DNA of 59,075 bases from Lachnospiraceae bacterium. GTDB lineage: Bacteria; Bacillota; Clostridia; Lachnospirales; Lachnospiraceae. Position numbers and translations under genes: made by a program. Below, piece by piece: positions 25,060-33,977 of the stretch. Positions within the stretch are counted from its first letter, which is position 1; each line of letters starts with the position of its first letter. The stretch is from the NCBI GenBank assembly GCA_021771695.1, contig JAETON010000014.1, positions 1 through 59,075 on the forward strand, in the 5' to 3' direction. Below the pieces are notes generated by a model. That model did not search any database, was not told the origin of the DNA, and worked only from the letters and a program-made list of their open reading frames with translations.

Positions 25060-27243
25060 ATGGCTGAAGAAACAAAGGAAACAAAAAAAGTTATTCCCGG
25101 AAGTGAAAAGAAAATTAAGAAGAAAAAGAAAAAAAGAAAGATTCTTTTGAAAATTTCTATTGTCTTTTTATTCTTAGTATTGATTGGCTGGTTTACTTTT
25201 GGAATGAAAGTGATGAAGCTTCGGAGTGAGGCCAAGAAACTTGTTGCAGATGCCACAGAGGAAACATTTAAGGCATCACAGACCAGTATTGTTTATGATA
25301 CAAATGGAAAACAGTTAACAAAGTTCCGGGGAGAAAAAGATGCGTATTATTTGAAGTATGAAGATTTGCCGGTTTACGCAGTTGCTTCTATGATTTCTGT
25401 AGAAGACAGGAATTTTTATAAGCACAGTGGTGTGGATTATAAAGGGATTCTTCGTGCTGCAGTAGAGTTTGTAAAAAGAAAAGGAAGTGTAACACAGGGA
25501 GGAAGTACGATTACACAGCAGCTTGCCCGTACAGTCTTTTTGAACCGGGAAATCTCATGGCAGAGAAAAGTCAAAGAGATGTTTGTGGCAGTAGAATTGG
25601 AGAAAAAATACTCTAAAGAGGATATTCTTGAATTTTATCTAAATAATGTTTATTTCTCCAATGGGTATTATGGTATTCAGGCGGCCAGCAAAGGGTATTT
25701 TAACAAAGATGCAAAGGATTTGAGTATGTCAGAAGCGGCATTTTTATGTGCGATTCCGAATGCTCCGACAATGTACGATCCTCTAAAAAATAAAGAAAAG
25801 ACCATGACAAGAAGAAATAAGATTCTAAAAGATATGTATGAACAGAATCTTATTCGAGAAGATCAGTATCAAGAGGCGATGAATGAGGAGATTACCGTTA
25901 AAAAGGCAAAGAAATCCGAGAAGAAGAATTATGTGGAAACTTATGTCATTCATTGTGCTACCAAGGAGATTATGAAGCAGAAAGGTTTTGAATTTAAGAG
26001 TACATTTGATTCTGAATCCGAGAAAGAGCAGTATGAAGATGAATATGAGAAAATGTATGCAGAGTGTAAGAGAACTCTTTATAGTGCAGGTTATCATATT
26101 TATACATCTATTGATCCGGAAGTACAGGATGAATTACAGTCCAGCGTAGATAATTCATTAAATGGCTATACAGAGAAGGACAAGAATGGAATTTACAAAG
26201 TACAGGCTTCTGGAACCTGTATTGATAATGAGACAGGAAAAGTTGTTGCCATTGTAGGAGGAAGATATCAAAAAAATATAGGTTATACACTAAATCGTGC
26301 ATATCAGAGTCCGAGACAGCCGGGAAGTGCTATTAAACCGCTGCTTGTTTTTGCTCCGGCATTGGAGAGAGGATGGGCACCAGGTTCTATTGTAAATGAT
26401 AATCCAATGAAATCAACGGATAAGCATAGAGTAAGGAACTCCGGCGGTTCTTATGCAGGACAGATTACTTTAAGACGTGCTGTACAAAAATCCAGTAACG
26501 TTGTAACTATGAGATTATATGAGCAGATTGGACCGGAAACCGCACTTCGCTATTTGGAAAAAATGAATTTCAAATATTTGACAGAAGAAGATTACAAGTA
26601 TTATACAACTTGTATTGGAGGTTTCACAAAAGGAACAACATCTGAAGAGATGGCAGCAGGTTATGCGACGATTCAAAATGATGGAGAGTACAGAGAACCA
26701 ACTTGCATTACAAAGATTACAACATCTGATGGAGATGAAGTGATGTCAACTTCTGCGAAAAAAAGAAGCATTTATTCTGAAACTGCTTCAAATTATATGA
26801 CAGATGTATTACAGAGTGTTGTGAAATCCGGAACAGGTGCAGGAGCAAAAGTGCCGAATGTAGATACAGCAGGCAAGACAGGAACAACATCCAGCAACCG
26901 TGACGGATGGTTCTGTGGATATACACCATATTATACAACCGCTATTTGGGTTGGACGTGATGATAATAAGATTATGTCAGCATTAAGCGGTGCATCTTAT
27001 CCAAAATCTATTTGGAGTAATTTTATGAATAGTATTCATTCTGAGTTCGCAACAGAGAAACGCCTGGAAGGATATGATTCTATTGATGAAAATCCTGCAA
27101 CAACGAAAGCAACAGATGCTTCTACGAAGAAAGGAAGCGAGACAACGACACAATCTACACAGCAGACAACGCAGGCTCCGACAACAGCTGCAACACAAGA
27201 ACAAACCACGGCGGCTCCGGTGACAGAGCAGTCACAGGAATAG
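25060..27243 (+). CDS. Class A penicillin-binding protein (PBP1A-like, bifunctional transglycosylase/transpeptidase)
   Basis: A 727-aa peptidoglycan synthase. It has a basic cytoplasmic start, one membrane anchor (residues ~28-47), then a GT51 glycosyltransferase domain with VEDRNFYKHSGVDYKGI and QGGSTITQQLARTVFLN near residues 110-165. The transpeptidase domain has SAIK (Ser423-Lys426), SSN (478-480) and KTG (606-608). The C-terminal ~60 residues are a Thr/Gln-rich disordered tail. It is followed by a strong terminator. Confidence 0.95.
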   Translation: MAEETKETKKVIPGSEKKIKKKKKKRKILLKISIVFLFLVLIGWFTFGMKVMKLRSEAKKLVADATEETFKASQTSIVYDTNGKQLTKFRGEKDAYYLKYEDLPVYAVASMISVEDRNFYKHSGVDYKGILRAAVEFVKRKGSVTQGGSTITQQLARTVFLNREISWQRKVKEMFVAVELEKKYSKEDILEFYLNNVYFSNGYYGIQAASKGYFNKDAKDLSMSEAAFLCAIPNAPTMYDPLKNKEKTMTRRNKILKDMYEQNLIREDQYQEAMNEEITVKKAKKSEKKNYVETYVIHCATKEIMKQKGFEFKSTFDSESEKEQYEDEYEKMYAECKRTLYSAGYHIYTSIDPEVQDELQSSVDNSLNGYTEKDKNGIYKVQASGTCIDNETGKVVAIVGGRYQKNIGYTLNRAYQSPRQPGSAIKPLLVFAPALERGWAPGSIVNDNPMKSTDKHRVRNSGGSYAGQITLRRAVQKSSNVVTMRLYEQIGPETALRYLEKMNFKYLTEEDYKYYTTCIGGFTKGTTSEEMAAGYATIQNDGEYREPTCITKITTSDGDEVMSTSAKKRSIYSETASNYMTDVLQSVVKSGTGAGAKVPNVDTAGKTGTTSSNRDGWFCGYTPYYTTAIWVGRDDNKIMSALSGASYPKSIWSNFMNSIHSEFATEKRLEGYDSIDENPATTKATDASTKKGSETTTQSTQQTTQAPTTAATQEQTTAAPVTEQSQE

Positions 27244-27256
27244 AATGATAAGAAAT

Positions 27257-27298
27257 AAAAAAACCAATTGGAATGGTGAAATTCCAATTGGTTTTTTG
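27257..27298 (+). terminator. Bidirectional terminator between the PBP gene and prs
   Basis: A perfect stem CCAATTGGAAT / ATTCCAATTGG extended by A/T pairs, with T6 on the plus strand and T6 on the minus strand. It serves both convergent genes. Confidence 0.88.
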
Positions 27299-27312
27299 TT
27301 TGGTAAAAAGTT

Positions 27313-28476
27313 TTATTTATGATTTAAATATTCTTTGATACGATCTGTAGGATTCAGAAGGCTGCTGATGGAAGTTCCATGATTCAGTGTATCAATCAAA
27401 AGAGCAACATACTTACTTACATTAGAAGATGCGTACCAGTCTCTGGATAATAATTCAGGAGTCTGGTAAGTTAAGTTTGTAGTGATAATCTTCTCAATAA
27501 TACCATCTTCAATTGCTTTGTCGAATACTTCCAAACCATTTGTAAATAATCCAAAAGTAGAAAGACAGAAGACACGTCTTGCATTTCTGCGTTTTAACTC
27601 TTTGGCAACATCAATCATGCTCTCGCCGGAAGAAATCATATCATCAATAACAATCGCATCTTTTCCATCTAATGAATCTCCCAAGAATTCATGAGCTACA
27701 ATTGGATTGCGTCCGCTTACGACTTTGGAATAATCACGGCGTTTGTAGAACATTCCAACATCAACACCGATGACGTTTGCCAAATAAATTGCACGCTGCA
27801 TAGCTCCTTCATCTGGACTGATAACCATCATATGTTCATTGTCAAATTTAACATCATCACATTGTTCTGCCAAAGATTTTACAAACTGGTAGGTTGGTTT
27901 TACATTGTCAAATCCGGAAATAGGAACAGCGTTCTGGACACGCGGATCATGGGCATCAAAAGTAATAATGTTGTCCACTCCTAAGTTAACTAATTCTTGA
28001 AGCATACTTGCACAGTCTAAAGATTCTCTGGTACTTCTTTTGTGCTGGCGTCCTTCATATAAAAACGGCATAATCACATTTACGCTTCTGGCTTTTGCTG
28101 CCGCAGCACTGATAATACGTTTTAAGTCGGAATAATGATCGTCTGGGGACATATGATTTTGGTGTCCGCATAGAGAATACGTAATGCTGTAATTTAATAC
28201 ATCTACAATAATATAAAGGTCCATGCCGCGAACAGATTCATGAATCAGTCCTTTTGCTTCTCCGGAACCGAATCTTGGGCATTCCGCATCAATAAGATAA
28301 GTATCTCTTAAATAGCCGTCACAATTGGCAGAATGTTTGAAAGGTGTTTCGCTCTCAGTTCTCCACTTGATAATATAGTTGTCGATTTCTTTTCCCAGGG
28401 TTTCGCACCCTTCAAGCGCAATGATTCCTAATTTTCCATCAGGAATTTTGGTAAAGTTGCGGTCAGATCGTCTCAT
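27313..28476 (-). CDS. prs: Ribose-phosphate pyrophosphokinase (PRPP synthetase)
   Basis: A 387-aa enzyme making PRPP from ribose 5-phosphate and ATP for nucleotide, His and Trp synthesis. The flexible-loop segment PFLYEGRQHKRSTRE is near residue 143, TFDAHDPRVQNAVP near residue 176, and the PRPP-binding VIDDMISSGES near residue 276. It is longer than the ~315 aa classical form because of an N-terminal extension, as in other Lachnospiraceae. It lies 55 nt downstream of the dnaI-type gene on the same strand. Confidence 0.92.
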   Translation of the reverse strand: MRRSDRNFTKIPDGKLGIIALEGCETLGKEIDNYIIKWRTESETPFKHSANCDGYLRDTYLIDAECPRFGSGEAKGLIHESVRGMDLYIIVDVLNYSITYSLCGHQNHMSPDDHYSDLKRIISAAAAKARSVNVIMPFLYEGRQHKRSTRESLDCASMLQELVNLGVDNIITFDAHDPRVQNAVPISGFDNVKPTYQFVKSLAEQCDDVKFDNEHMMVISPDEGAMQRAIYLANVIGVDVGMFYKRRDYSKVVSGRNPIVAHEFLGDSLDGKDAIVIDDMISSGESMIDVAKELKRRNARRVFCLSTFGLFTNGLEVFDKAIEDGIIEKIITTNLTYQTPELLSRDWYASSNVSKYVALLIDTLNHGTSISSLLNPTDRIKEYLNHK

Positions 28477-28531
28477 GATAAATCTCCTTCGTATAATTGT
28501 TTTATGATTTGTTTATATCATTATAAATAGA

Positions 28532-29518
28532 TTACGTCAAGTTTGATTTTTGAAAACGGATATCGTCTCCATAAATTTTATGCCATGAATAGCTTTCCAT
28601 AATTCTGGAAAAAATACGTTCAGAATAGATCGTTTTAAATTCTGTTAAAGATAAATTTGTAGAGATAATGGTCGATTTCTCTTGGATTAATCGTTCGTTT
28701 AAACACTGAAACAGCTGTGATACTACAAATTTGTTCGTCATTTCAGTACCTAAATCATCAATAATCAGTAAATCACATTGAAATATAAAATCCAGCGATA
28801 AACTTGATTCATCCCTGCGGTTTTTCTGGAAAGCATGTTCTGCCAGAAGATCAAATAATTGAAAAGCTGTAACATACATGCAGGTATAACCTTTGTCCAT
28901 GATTTCTTTGGCAATACAGTGGCTTAAAAAGGTTTTACCAACACCTGTGGAACCTTGAAATACAATATTTTCATGATTCGGGAATTTTGCAATAAATTCG
29001 TGGCAATGCTGTACAATCTTGCGAATATTGATTCTTGGACTGAAATGTTCTTTCGGCATAATCCTGTCAGAATAGTATTCTTCCCGGAAGGTATGAAAAT
29101 TCTCCTTTTCAAGAATCTTTTTCATATTAGAATTTGAATATAATAAATCGGTAACTGCCTGCTGAAAACACTGGCATTGCTTTTGTCCAATGTAACCGGT
29201 ATCTTTGCATAAACTGCAATGATAAATTGGTTCTAAATAATTTTTTGGATAACCGCTGTCTGTTAAAATCTGCTGTTTCTCTTTTGAAAGAACAGCATTT
29301 TTTTGACGGCATTCCTCTGTAAAAGAAGGATTATCTGCAGCAATAAGCTGTTTTCCAAGCGTTATGGAATTTCTGGTTATCTGCTGATCAATTTCACGGA
29401 TTCTAGGAAATTTTTGATAAATTTCTTTTTTTCTTTCTTCATGAATATGATAGTTGGAAAGCCGCCGGTCTTCATACAGCCGTTCGATTTCCTGATATTC
29501 ATTATTTGTCAATGCCAT
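28532..29518 (-). CDS. dnaI: Helicase loader, DnaC/DnaI-type AAA+ ATPase
   Basis: A 328-aa primosomal AAA+ ATPase that loads the replicative helicase. The zinc-binding segment CSLCKDTGYIGQKQCQC lies around residues 96-112, Walker A GSTGVGKT near residue 189, Walker B LLIIDDLGTE near residue 248, and sensor I STNL near residue 288. It lies directly after dnaD (3-nt gap), so the pair forms the loading module for the DnaB helicase encoded at 36.9 kb. Confidence 0.9.
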   Translation of the reverse strand: MALTNNEYQEIERLYEDRRLSNYHIHEERKKEIYQKFPRIREIDQQITRNSITLGKQLIAADNPSFTEECRQKNAVLSKEKQQILTDSGYPKNYLEPIYHCSLCKDTGYIGQKQCQCFQQAVTDLLYSNSNMKKILEKENFHTFREEYYSDRIMPKEHFSPRINIRKIVQHCHEFIAKFPNHENIVFQGSTGVGKTFLSHCIAKEIMDKGYTCMYVTAFQLFDLLAEHAFQKNRRDESSLSLDFIFQCDLLIIDDLGTEMTNKFVVSQLFQCLNERLIQEKSTIISTNLSLTEFKTIYSERIFSRIMESYSWHKIYGDDIRFQKSNLT

Positions 29519-29521
29519 AAA

Positions 29522-30571
29522 TTAAATCTCCCTGTATTCATCTCCAAGCTGCTTTTTGAGTAATTTCTTTTCAAGTTCATCAAAATCATAATCCCGCTGT
29601 TCAAAATTATGAAGCTGCTGATAGCTGTTTACAAAAGTTTTTGGAGATTTTTGCTGCTGGGAAAAGGCTTTTGCCTGTTCCACACTGGTTATATGGTTGT
29701 CCTTCCAATGTTTTAAAATCGTATCTGCATAGGGAAAACTTGGTTTGTTGATTGCTCGAATGGTACGATTACAGGCTTCGATAATCAGTGTCAGATCAAA
29801 GCCGTCAATTTCCAGCCATCGTTTCATATACTGTTCCTGCACAGGTGCCGGGTTTTGATTTAAACCAAAAGCACGCATGATGGAATAGTATTCCTTCTTG
29901 AAGTTTTTACTATGGGCTTTTGCCTCTTCGACAGTAGTGATGTTTTCTTCATACCAATTTACAGCAACCGACTGCATATAGCGGAAACTTTTCTTTCCGT
30001 TGGATACACAGTGTTCCACCAGATATTCGATTAATTCACAGGACATAGATAAATCTTCATATAGATATAATAACGTATTCATATCAGTGCATGTAAGCGG
30101 TTTTCCAAGAAACATTTCGCAGACATACAAAAGATAAGAAAAACGTTCATCTTCGCTTTTTTTCTGTAATTCTGCCGGAGATAGTGTTTTCATGGCAGGG
30201 ATTGCAGAAAAGTTTTGATTGTCCTGTGGAGCAGGAGAGGGAACTGCTTGTACGGAATCTGCCGGAAATTTTGCCTGACCGGGAATTGGGAGCAGTTCAA
30301 TAAAGCTGATTTCCCCTTGATTGATTTCCATACGAAGAAGAGATTCTTTCTCCCAATATTTTAATGCACGGGTTACATCGCGTTCCGTCAGTTCCAAAAC
30401 GTCAGCAAGACATGGGATGCTGAAGTTGGCACCGTCGGAAACCATACGGAGCAGATAAATATAAACTTTTATATATTCTCCGTTGGCACGAATCATATAG
30501 TTATCAACAAAAGTATTCGGGAGAAGTGTTCCCCCGGTTGGATATGTGGTTGTGACTTTTATGTAATTCAT
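29522..30571 (-). CDS. dnaD: DnaD-domain replication initiation protein
   Basis: A 349-aa primosome protein. A winged-helix N-terminus (NYMIRANGEYIKVYIYLLRM...LADVLELTERDVTRALKYWE) is followed by two DnaD (DDBH2) repeats, near residues 145-210 and 240-310, each with the YxxxxIxxxW pattern. The ATG at 30571 has AAGGGG 9 nt upstream; the ATG six codons earlier lacks a site. The upstream region holds a cluster of DnaA boxes, so its expression may respond to DnaA (inference). Confidence 0.88.
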   Translation of the reverse strand: MNYIKVTTTYPTGGTLLPNTFVDNYMIRANGEYIKVYIYLLRMVSDGANFSIPCLADVLELTERDVTRALKYWEKESLLRMEINQGEISFIELLPIPGQAKFPADSVQAVPSPAPQDNQNFSAIPAMKTLSPAELQKKSEDERFSYLLYVCEMFLGKPLTCTDMNTLLYLYEDLSMSCELIEYLVEHCVSNGKKSFRYMQSVAVNWYEENITTVEEAKAHSKNFKKEYYSIMRAFGLNQNPAPVQEQYMKRWLEIDGFDLTLIIEACNRTIRAINKPSFPYADTILKHWKDNHITSVEQAKAFSQQQKSPKTFVNSYQQLHNFEQRDYDFDELEKKLLKKQLGDEYREI

Positions 30572-30642
30572 GGCAGTAATCCCCTTCATTTATTAATATA
30601 AAGTGACTATAACGCAGAACAAAAAAAATGTAAATAGTCCCA

Positions 30643-30818
30643 AAATCCACACTGAATTTGTGGAAAACACTGTGGATAATGTGGATAATGTGGATAATAA
30701 ATTGAAAAATAAGGGAATCAGCGGTTTACAAGGATTTTACAAATGTGGAAAAGGAAAAAAGAAATCCACAGAATTATTTGTACACAAATGTGTATAATCC
30801 TGTGGATAATGTGGATAA
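30643..30818. promoter_or_regulatory. DnaA-box cluster upstream of dnaD
   Basis: Five perfect DnaA boxes (TGTGGATAA, i.e. TTATCCACA on the other strand) lie at 30671-30679, 30680-30688, 30689-30697, 30801-30809 and 30810-30818. The first three are tandem with an exact 9-bp period, as are the last two. One-mismatch boxes are at 30659-30667 and 30744-30752 (TGTGGAAAA) and 30789-30797 (TGTGTATAA). Inverted two-mismatch boxes lie at 30643 and 30762. The spaces between are A-rich. It sits between the murC stop and the dnaD start, both on the minus strand. Confidence 0.85.
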
Positions 30819-32204
30819 CTACTTATTTATCAACGAATTTCCGATAGAATCGACGTTTCCGGCTCCCATAGTTATCAACAGATCATTTTTTTTACATTTT
30901 TTTAGAATAAATTTCTCAATGTCTTCAAAATCTTGAATATAATGAACATCTACATCATAAGCAGACATTTTGCTGACAAGATCTTTGGAATGTACAAGAC
31001 CTGTATTTTTTTCACGGGCAGAATATATATCCGTAATGATCACATGGTCGCAAAGACTTAATGCTTTTGCGAAATCATCTAAAAAGGCATAAGTTCTTGA
31101 ATAAGTATGAGGCTGGAAAATGCACCATAGCTCTTCGTGAGGGAAATTTTTGCAGGCATTTAAAGTTGCTTCTATTTCTGTTGGGTGATGTGCGTAATCA
31201 TCTACGATTGTAAAACCGCGGCAAGTGCCTTTTAATTCAAAACGGCGTTTTGCGCCGGTAAATCCAAGAAGTCCTTTTTTGATAATATCCATGGAAAGAT
31301 CCAGACGATCTGCAGCGGCAATGGCAGCAAGAGCATTTTTTACATTATGTTCACCATTTACATTTAATTGAATTCTGTCTATATATCTGTTCTTTTTATA
31401 GTAATCAAAAGAAGCATGTCCAAATGCGTCGTAACTGATATTTTTTGCGGTAAATGTGTCAGTATCATTTTCAATGCCGAATGTCACGTATTCAGCATTC
31501 AGATCTTCGACGATATAAGGAATATTATCAATCTCACCGTTCAAAACGAGGTAGCCATTGTCTGGAAGTTTGTGGGCAAACTTTCGGAAAGAACAGCGGA
31601 TATCATCAATATCCTTAAAGAAATCCATATGATCTTCTTCTATATTAAGAATAATGCTGATTTTTGGAAAGAATTCCAAAAAGCTGTTGGTGTATTCACA
31701 TGCTTCGGTAATAAACATATTAGAATGTCCAACACGGATATTTCCTCCGATTGCATCTAAAATTCCGCCGACGCTGATGGTTGGGTCTGTTTCTCCTGCC
31801 AGCAGAATGTGGGAAAGCATGGATGTAGTTGTAGTCTTTCCATGAGTTCCGGAAACGGCAATGGCATTTTGGTAATTATGCATTAATTGCCCAAGAAGTG
31901 TTGCACGTTTCATTACAGGAATTTTCTGACGGACGGCTTCTTTATATTCTTCATTTGTTTCAAAATTAATGGCAGCAGTGTAAACGACCAAATCAATATC
32001 AGAGGTAATATTATCTGCTGTCTGTTGGAAATAAATTTTTGCACCTTTTGATTCCAAACGTTCTGTAATTGGAGAGGAATGTATATCTGAGCCGGAAACT
32101 GTAAATCCTTCTTTTAGAAGAATCTCTGCCAGACCGCTCATGCTGATTCCTCCGATTCCCATAAAATGAATATGAATTGGCTGATGAAAATCTATTTGAT
32201 ACAT
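30819..32204 (-). CDS. murC: UDP-N-acetylmuramate--L-alanine ligase
   Basis: A 461-aa Mur ligase that adds L-alanine to UDP-MurNAc, the first peptide step in peptidoglycan precursor synthesis. The N-terminal Rossmann domain has HFMGIGGISMSGLAEIL, the ATP loop is GTHGKTTTTS near residue 115, and the metal/carbamylated-lysine region and C-terminal IVDDYAHHPTEI (residue ~337) and TMGAGN are present. The stop codon abuts the last DnaA box. Nothing else in the operon is a wall gene. Confidence 0.96.
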   Translation of the reverse strand: MYQIDFHQPIHIHFMGIGGISMSGLAEILLKEGFTVSGSDIHSSPITERLESKGAKIYFQQTADNITSDIDLVVYTAAINFETNEEYKEAVRQKIPVMKRATLLGQLMHNYQNAIAVSGTHGKTTTTSMLSHILLAGETDPTISVGGILDAIGGNIRVGHSNMFITEACEYTNSFLEFFPKISIILNIEEDHMDFFKDIDDIRCSFRKFAHKLPDNGYLVLNGEIDNIPYIVEDLNAEYVTFGIENDTDTFTAKNISYDAFGHASFDYYKKNRYIDRIQLNVNGEHNVKNALAAIAAADRLDLSMDIIKKGLLGFTGAKRRFELKGTCRGFTIVDDYAHHPTEIEATLNACKNFPHEELWCIFQPHTYSRTYAFLDDFAKALSLCDHVIITDIYSAREKNTGLVHSKDLVSKMSAYDVDVHYIQDFEDIEKFILKKCKKNDLLITMGAGNVDSIGNSLINK

Positions 32205-32521
32205 ATCGAATATGTCCTTTCTAAGTAAAAAATAAAATTTTATGTTTTCTTTATTTATAAATTATAAGTCACGAAATGTAATCTTGCAAGGAGCAATGTA
32301 AAGGAATCAAAAAAGGCATTTTCAAAAGAATAACATTTAAAAAATATAGTAAATTTTAATAATAAAAAAAGAAAATAATTCAAAAAATTTGTTCACATCT
32401 ACTGATGGAAATGATATAATAATAAATAGCATTTAGTGGCCATTGGGGAAGAAGAAGCCGTATTTAATGGTCCAGAGAGCGAATTTCAGCTATATTTTTA
32501 TGAAACTAGGAGGAAGACAAC
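32205..32521. promoter_or_regulatory. murC-spoVG divergent intergenic region with spoVG promoter
   Basis: This is a 317-base A/T-rich gap. For spoVG, TTCACA (32392-32397) and TATAAT (32415-32420) are spaced by 17 bases. The ~95-nt leader that follows contains an imperfect stem TGGCCATT / AATGGTCCA (near 32435 and 32469). AGGAGG precedes the start. No other gene or RNA is seen here. Confidence 0.55.
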
Positions 32522-32809
32522 ATGCAAATTACAGATGTACGTATTAGAAAAGTAGCCAAAGAGGGTAAGATGAAGGCTGTCGTGTCAATTACGATTGATA
32601 ATGAATTTGTAGTTCATGATATTAAAGTGATTGAAGGGGAGAAGGGATTATTTATTGCAATGCCAAGTCGTAAGGCTGCAGATGGTGAATACCGTGATAT
32701 TGCACATCCGATTAATTCTGATACAAGAAATATGATTCAGACACTGATTTTGGAACAGTATGAAGCCATGAGGCTTGGTGATATTGACGCAACAGAACCG
32801 GAAGTCTAG
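32522..32809 (+). CDS. spoVG: Septation regulator / RNA-binding protein SpoVG
   Basis: A 95-aa SpoVG. The family signature [11 protein letters not shown] at the N-terminus, [22 protein letters not shown] in the middle and the [11 protein letters not shown] segment are clear. In Bacillus it affects asymmetric septation, and in several Gram-positives it binds nucleic acid. It is monocistronic here: own promoter upstream, terminator at 32843. Confidence 0.97.
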   Translation: MQITDVRIRKVAKEGKMKAVVSITIDNEFVVHDIKVIEGEKGLFIAMPSRKAADGEYRDIAHPINSDTRNMIQTLILEQYEAMRLGDIDATEPEV

Positions 32810-32842
32810 AAAAGATAGGGGCTTCTTCTAAAAACAGGGGTA

Positions 32843-32874
32843 AAAGAATCAGAGAATTCTCTGGTTCTTTTTTC
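32843..32874 (+). terminator. Terminator of spoVG
   Basis: Stem AAAGAATCAGAG / CTCTGGTTCTTT (one G-T) with loop AATT, continuing into T6. Confidence 0.8.
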
Positions 32875-32923
32875 TTTCCTGCGTTTTTTTCGTATGTTAT
32901 GATAATAAAAAAGGAGGTTTGGG

Positions 32924-33112
32924 ATGGAATTTCATGTAGGTGATATTATAAAAATGAAAAAGGCGCATCCATGCGGAAGTAATGAATGGGAGATTCTTCG
33001 TGTTGGAATGGATTTTCGTCTGCGCTGTCAGGGATGCAGCCGGCAGGTTATGGTACCAAGAAAATTAGTAGAGAAAAATTTCCGGGGTTTTATAAAAAAC
33101 GCTTGCGAATAA
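32924..33112 (+). CDS. DUF951 family protein
   Basis: A 62-aa protein of the DUF951 family (YyzM-like). Typical features are F-V-GDIIKMKKAHPCGSNEWEI and the second cysteine motif RCQGCSRQVMVPRKLVEK; the three cysteines may bind metal. The function is not established. In B. subtilis the orthologue also lies upstream of rpsF-ssb-rpsR, as here. AAGGAGG precedes the ATG. Confidence 0.92.
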   Translation: MEFHVGDIIKMKKAHPCGSNEWEILRVGMDFRLRCQGCSRQVMVPRKLVEKNFRGFIKNACE

Positions 33113-33149
33113 CAAAATTGTATGATAACATAAATATTCGTGGTATATA

Positions 33150-33211
33150 AAAATATCCTTGCTCTTTTCAGTACAGTTAAGAGCCAACAGACCAAAAGGA
33201 GGTGCAAAGCA
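33150..33211 (+). promoter_or_regulatory. rpsF operon leader with hairpin (possible S6:S18 autoregulatory site)
   Basis: A hairpin GCTCTT (33161-33166) / AAGAGC (33179-33184) lies 27 nt before the rpsF start. S6-S18 autoregulatory RNA motifs are known upstream of rpsF in many bacteria. The position fits, but I did not verify the defining CCG bulge, so this remains tentative. Confidence 0.35.
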
Positions 33212-33496
33212 ATGAAATACGAATTAGCATTAGTTTTAAGTGCAAAGATCGAAGACGAAGAACGTGCAGCATTAGTTGAAAAGGCTCAGGCAATGATTAC
33301 TACAGCAGGTGCTACGATCACAAACATTGATGAATGGGGTAAGAAACAGTTAGCTTACGAAATTCAGAAAATGAAAGAAGCATACTACTATTTCATTCAA
33401 TTCGAAGGTGAAACAACCGTACCAGCACAGCTGGAAGAAAAACTTCGTATTGAGGAATCTGTATTACGTTTCTTATGCGTTAAACAGGATGCATAA
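33212..33496 (+). CDS. rpsF: 30S ribosomal protein S6
   Basis: A 94-aa S6 protein, beginning MKYELALVLSAK and carrying WGKKQLAYEIQKMKEAYYYF near residue 46. S6 binds 16S rRNA with S18. The start at 33212 is set by AAAGGAGGTG upstream; an earlier in-frame ATG at 33140 lies in the leader hairpin region and lacks family similarity. First gene of rpsF-ssb-rpsR. Confidence 0.97.
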   Translation: MKYELALVLSAKIEDEERAALVEKAQAMITTAGATITNIDEWGKKQLAYEIQKMKEAYYYFIQFEGETTVPAQLEEKLRIEESVLRFLCVKQDA

Positions 33497-33516
33497 TTGA
33501 CAGGAGGGATCCGAAT

Positions 33517-33960
33517 ATGAATAAAGTAGTATTAATGGGAAGACTGACAAGGGACCCGGATGTAAGATATACACAGGGTGACAGACCGTTGGCAGTTGCC
33601 AGATATACACTAGCAGTAAATCGTAGATTTAAGAGAGACAACGAACCAGATGCGGATTTTATTAACTGTGTGGCATTTGGACGCGCAGGAGAATTTGCAG
33701 AAAAGTATTTAAAAAAGGGTACGAAGATCGTTGTTTCCGGAAGAATTCAGACAGGCAGCTATACTAATAAAGATGGAATGAAAGTTTATACAACAGATGT
33801 TGTAATAGAAGAACAGGATTTTGCAGAGAGCAAAGCCGTTGCAGCACAGAATATGGCAGCAAGTGTGACTCAGCCGAGTGCACCTCAGCCAAGTGCCGCT
33901 TCCAGTGATGGGTTCATGAATATTCCAGATGGATTAGAGGAAGAACTGCCATTTAGTTAA
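33517..33960 (+). CDS. ssb: Single-stranded DNA-binding protein
   Basis: A 147-aa SSB. The OB-fold starts MNKVVLMGRLTRDPDVRYT, with FINCVAFGRAGEFAEKYLKKG near residue 48 and RIQTGSYTNKDGMKVYTTDV near residue 78. A Q/S/A/P-rich linker leads to the acidic protein-interaction tip EEELPFS, a variant of the usual DDDIPF with one extra residue. It lies between rpsF and rpsR, the conserved order. Confidence 0.96.
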   Translation: MNKVVLMGRLTRDPDVRYTQGDRPLAVARYTLAVNRRFKRDNEPDADFINCVAFGRAGEFAEKYLKKGTKIVVSGRIQTGSYTNKDGMKVYTTDVVIEEQDFAESKAVAAQNMAASVTQPSAPQPSAASSDGFMNIPDGLEEELPFS

Positions 33961-33977
33961 ATTAGGAGGTAGAAATC

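Noticed and set aside
30671-30697. CRISPR-like tandem repeats
   Set aside because: The units are 9 bp with no spacers and match DnaA boxes exactly.
30643-30818. Chromosomal origin (oriC) at the DnaA-box cluster
   Set aside because: No dnaA, dnaN or rpmH is adjacent, genes on both sides are mostly on the plus strand rather than diverging, and no clear unwinding element was seen. A regulatory or titration site fits better, although a skew plot was not possible.
30603-30936. Two short frames across the DnaA-box cluster (repetitive VDNVDN peptides)
   Set aside because: They are translations of the tandem boxes, lack ribosome binding sites, and one runs into murC on the opposite strand.
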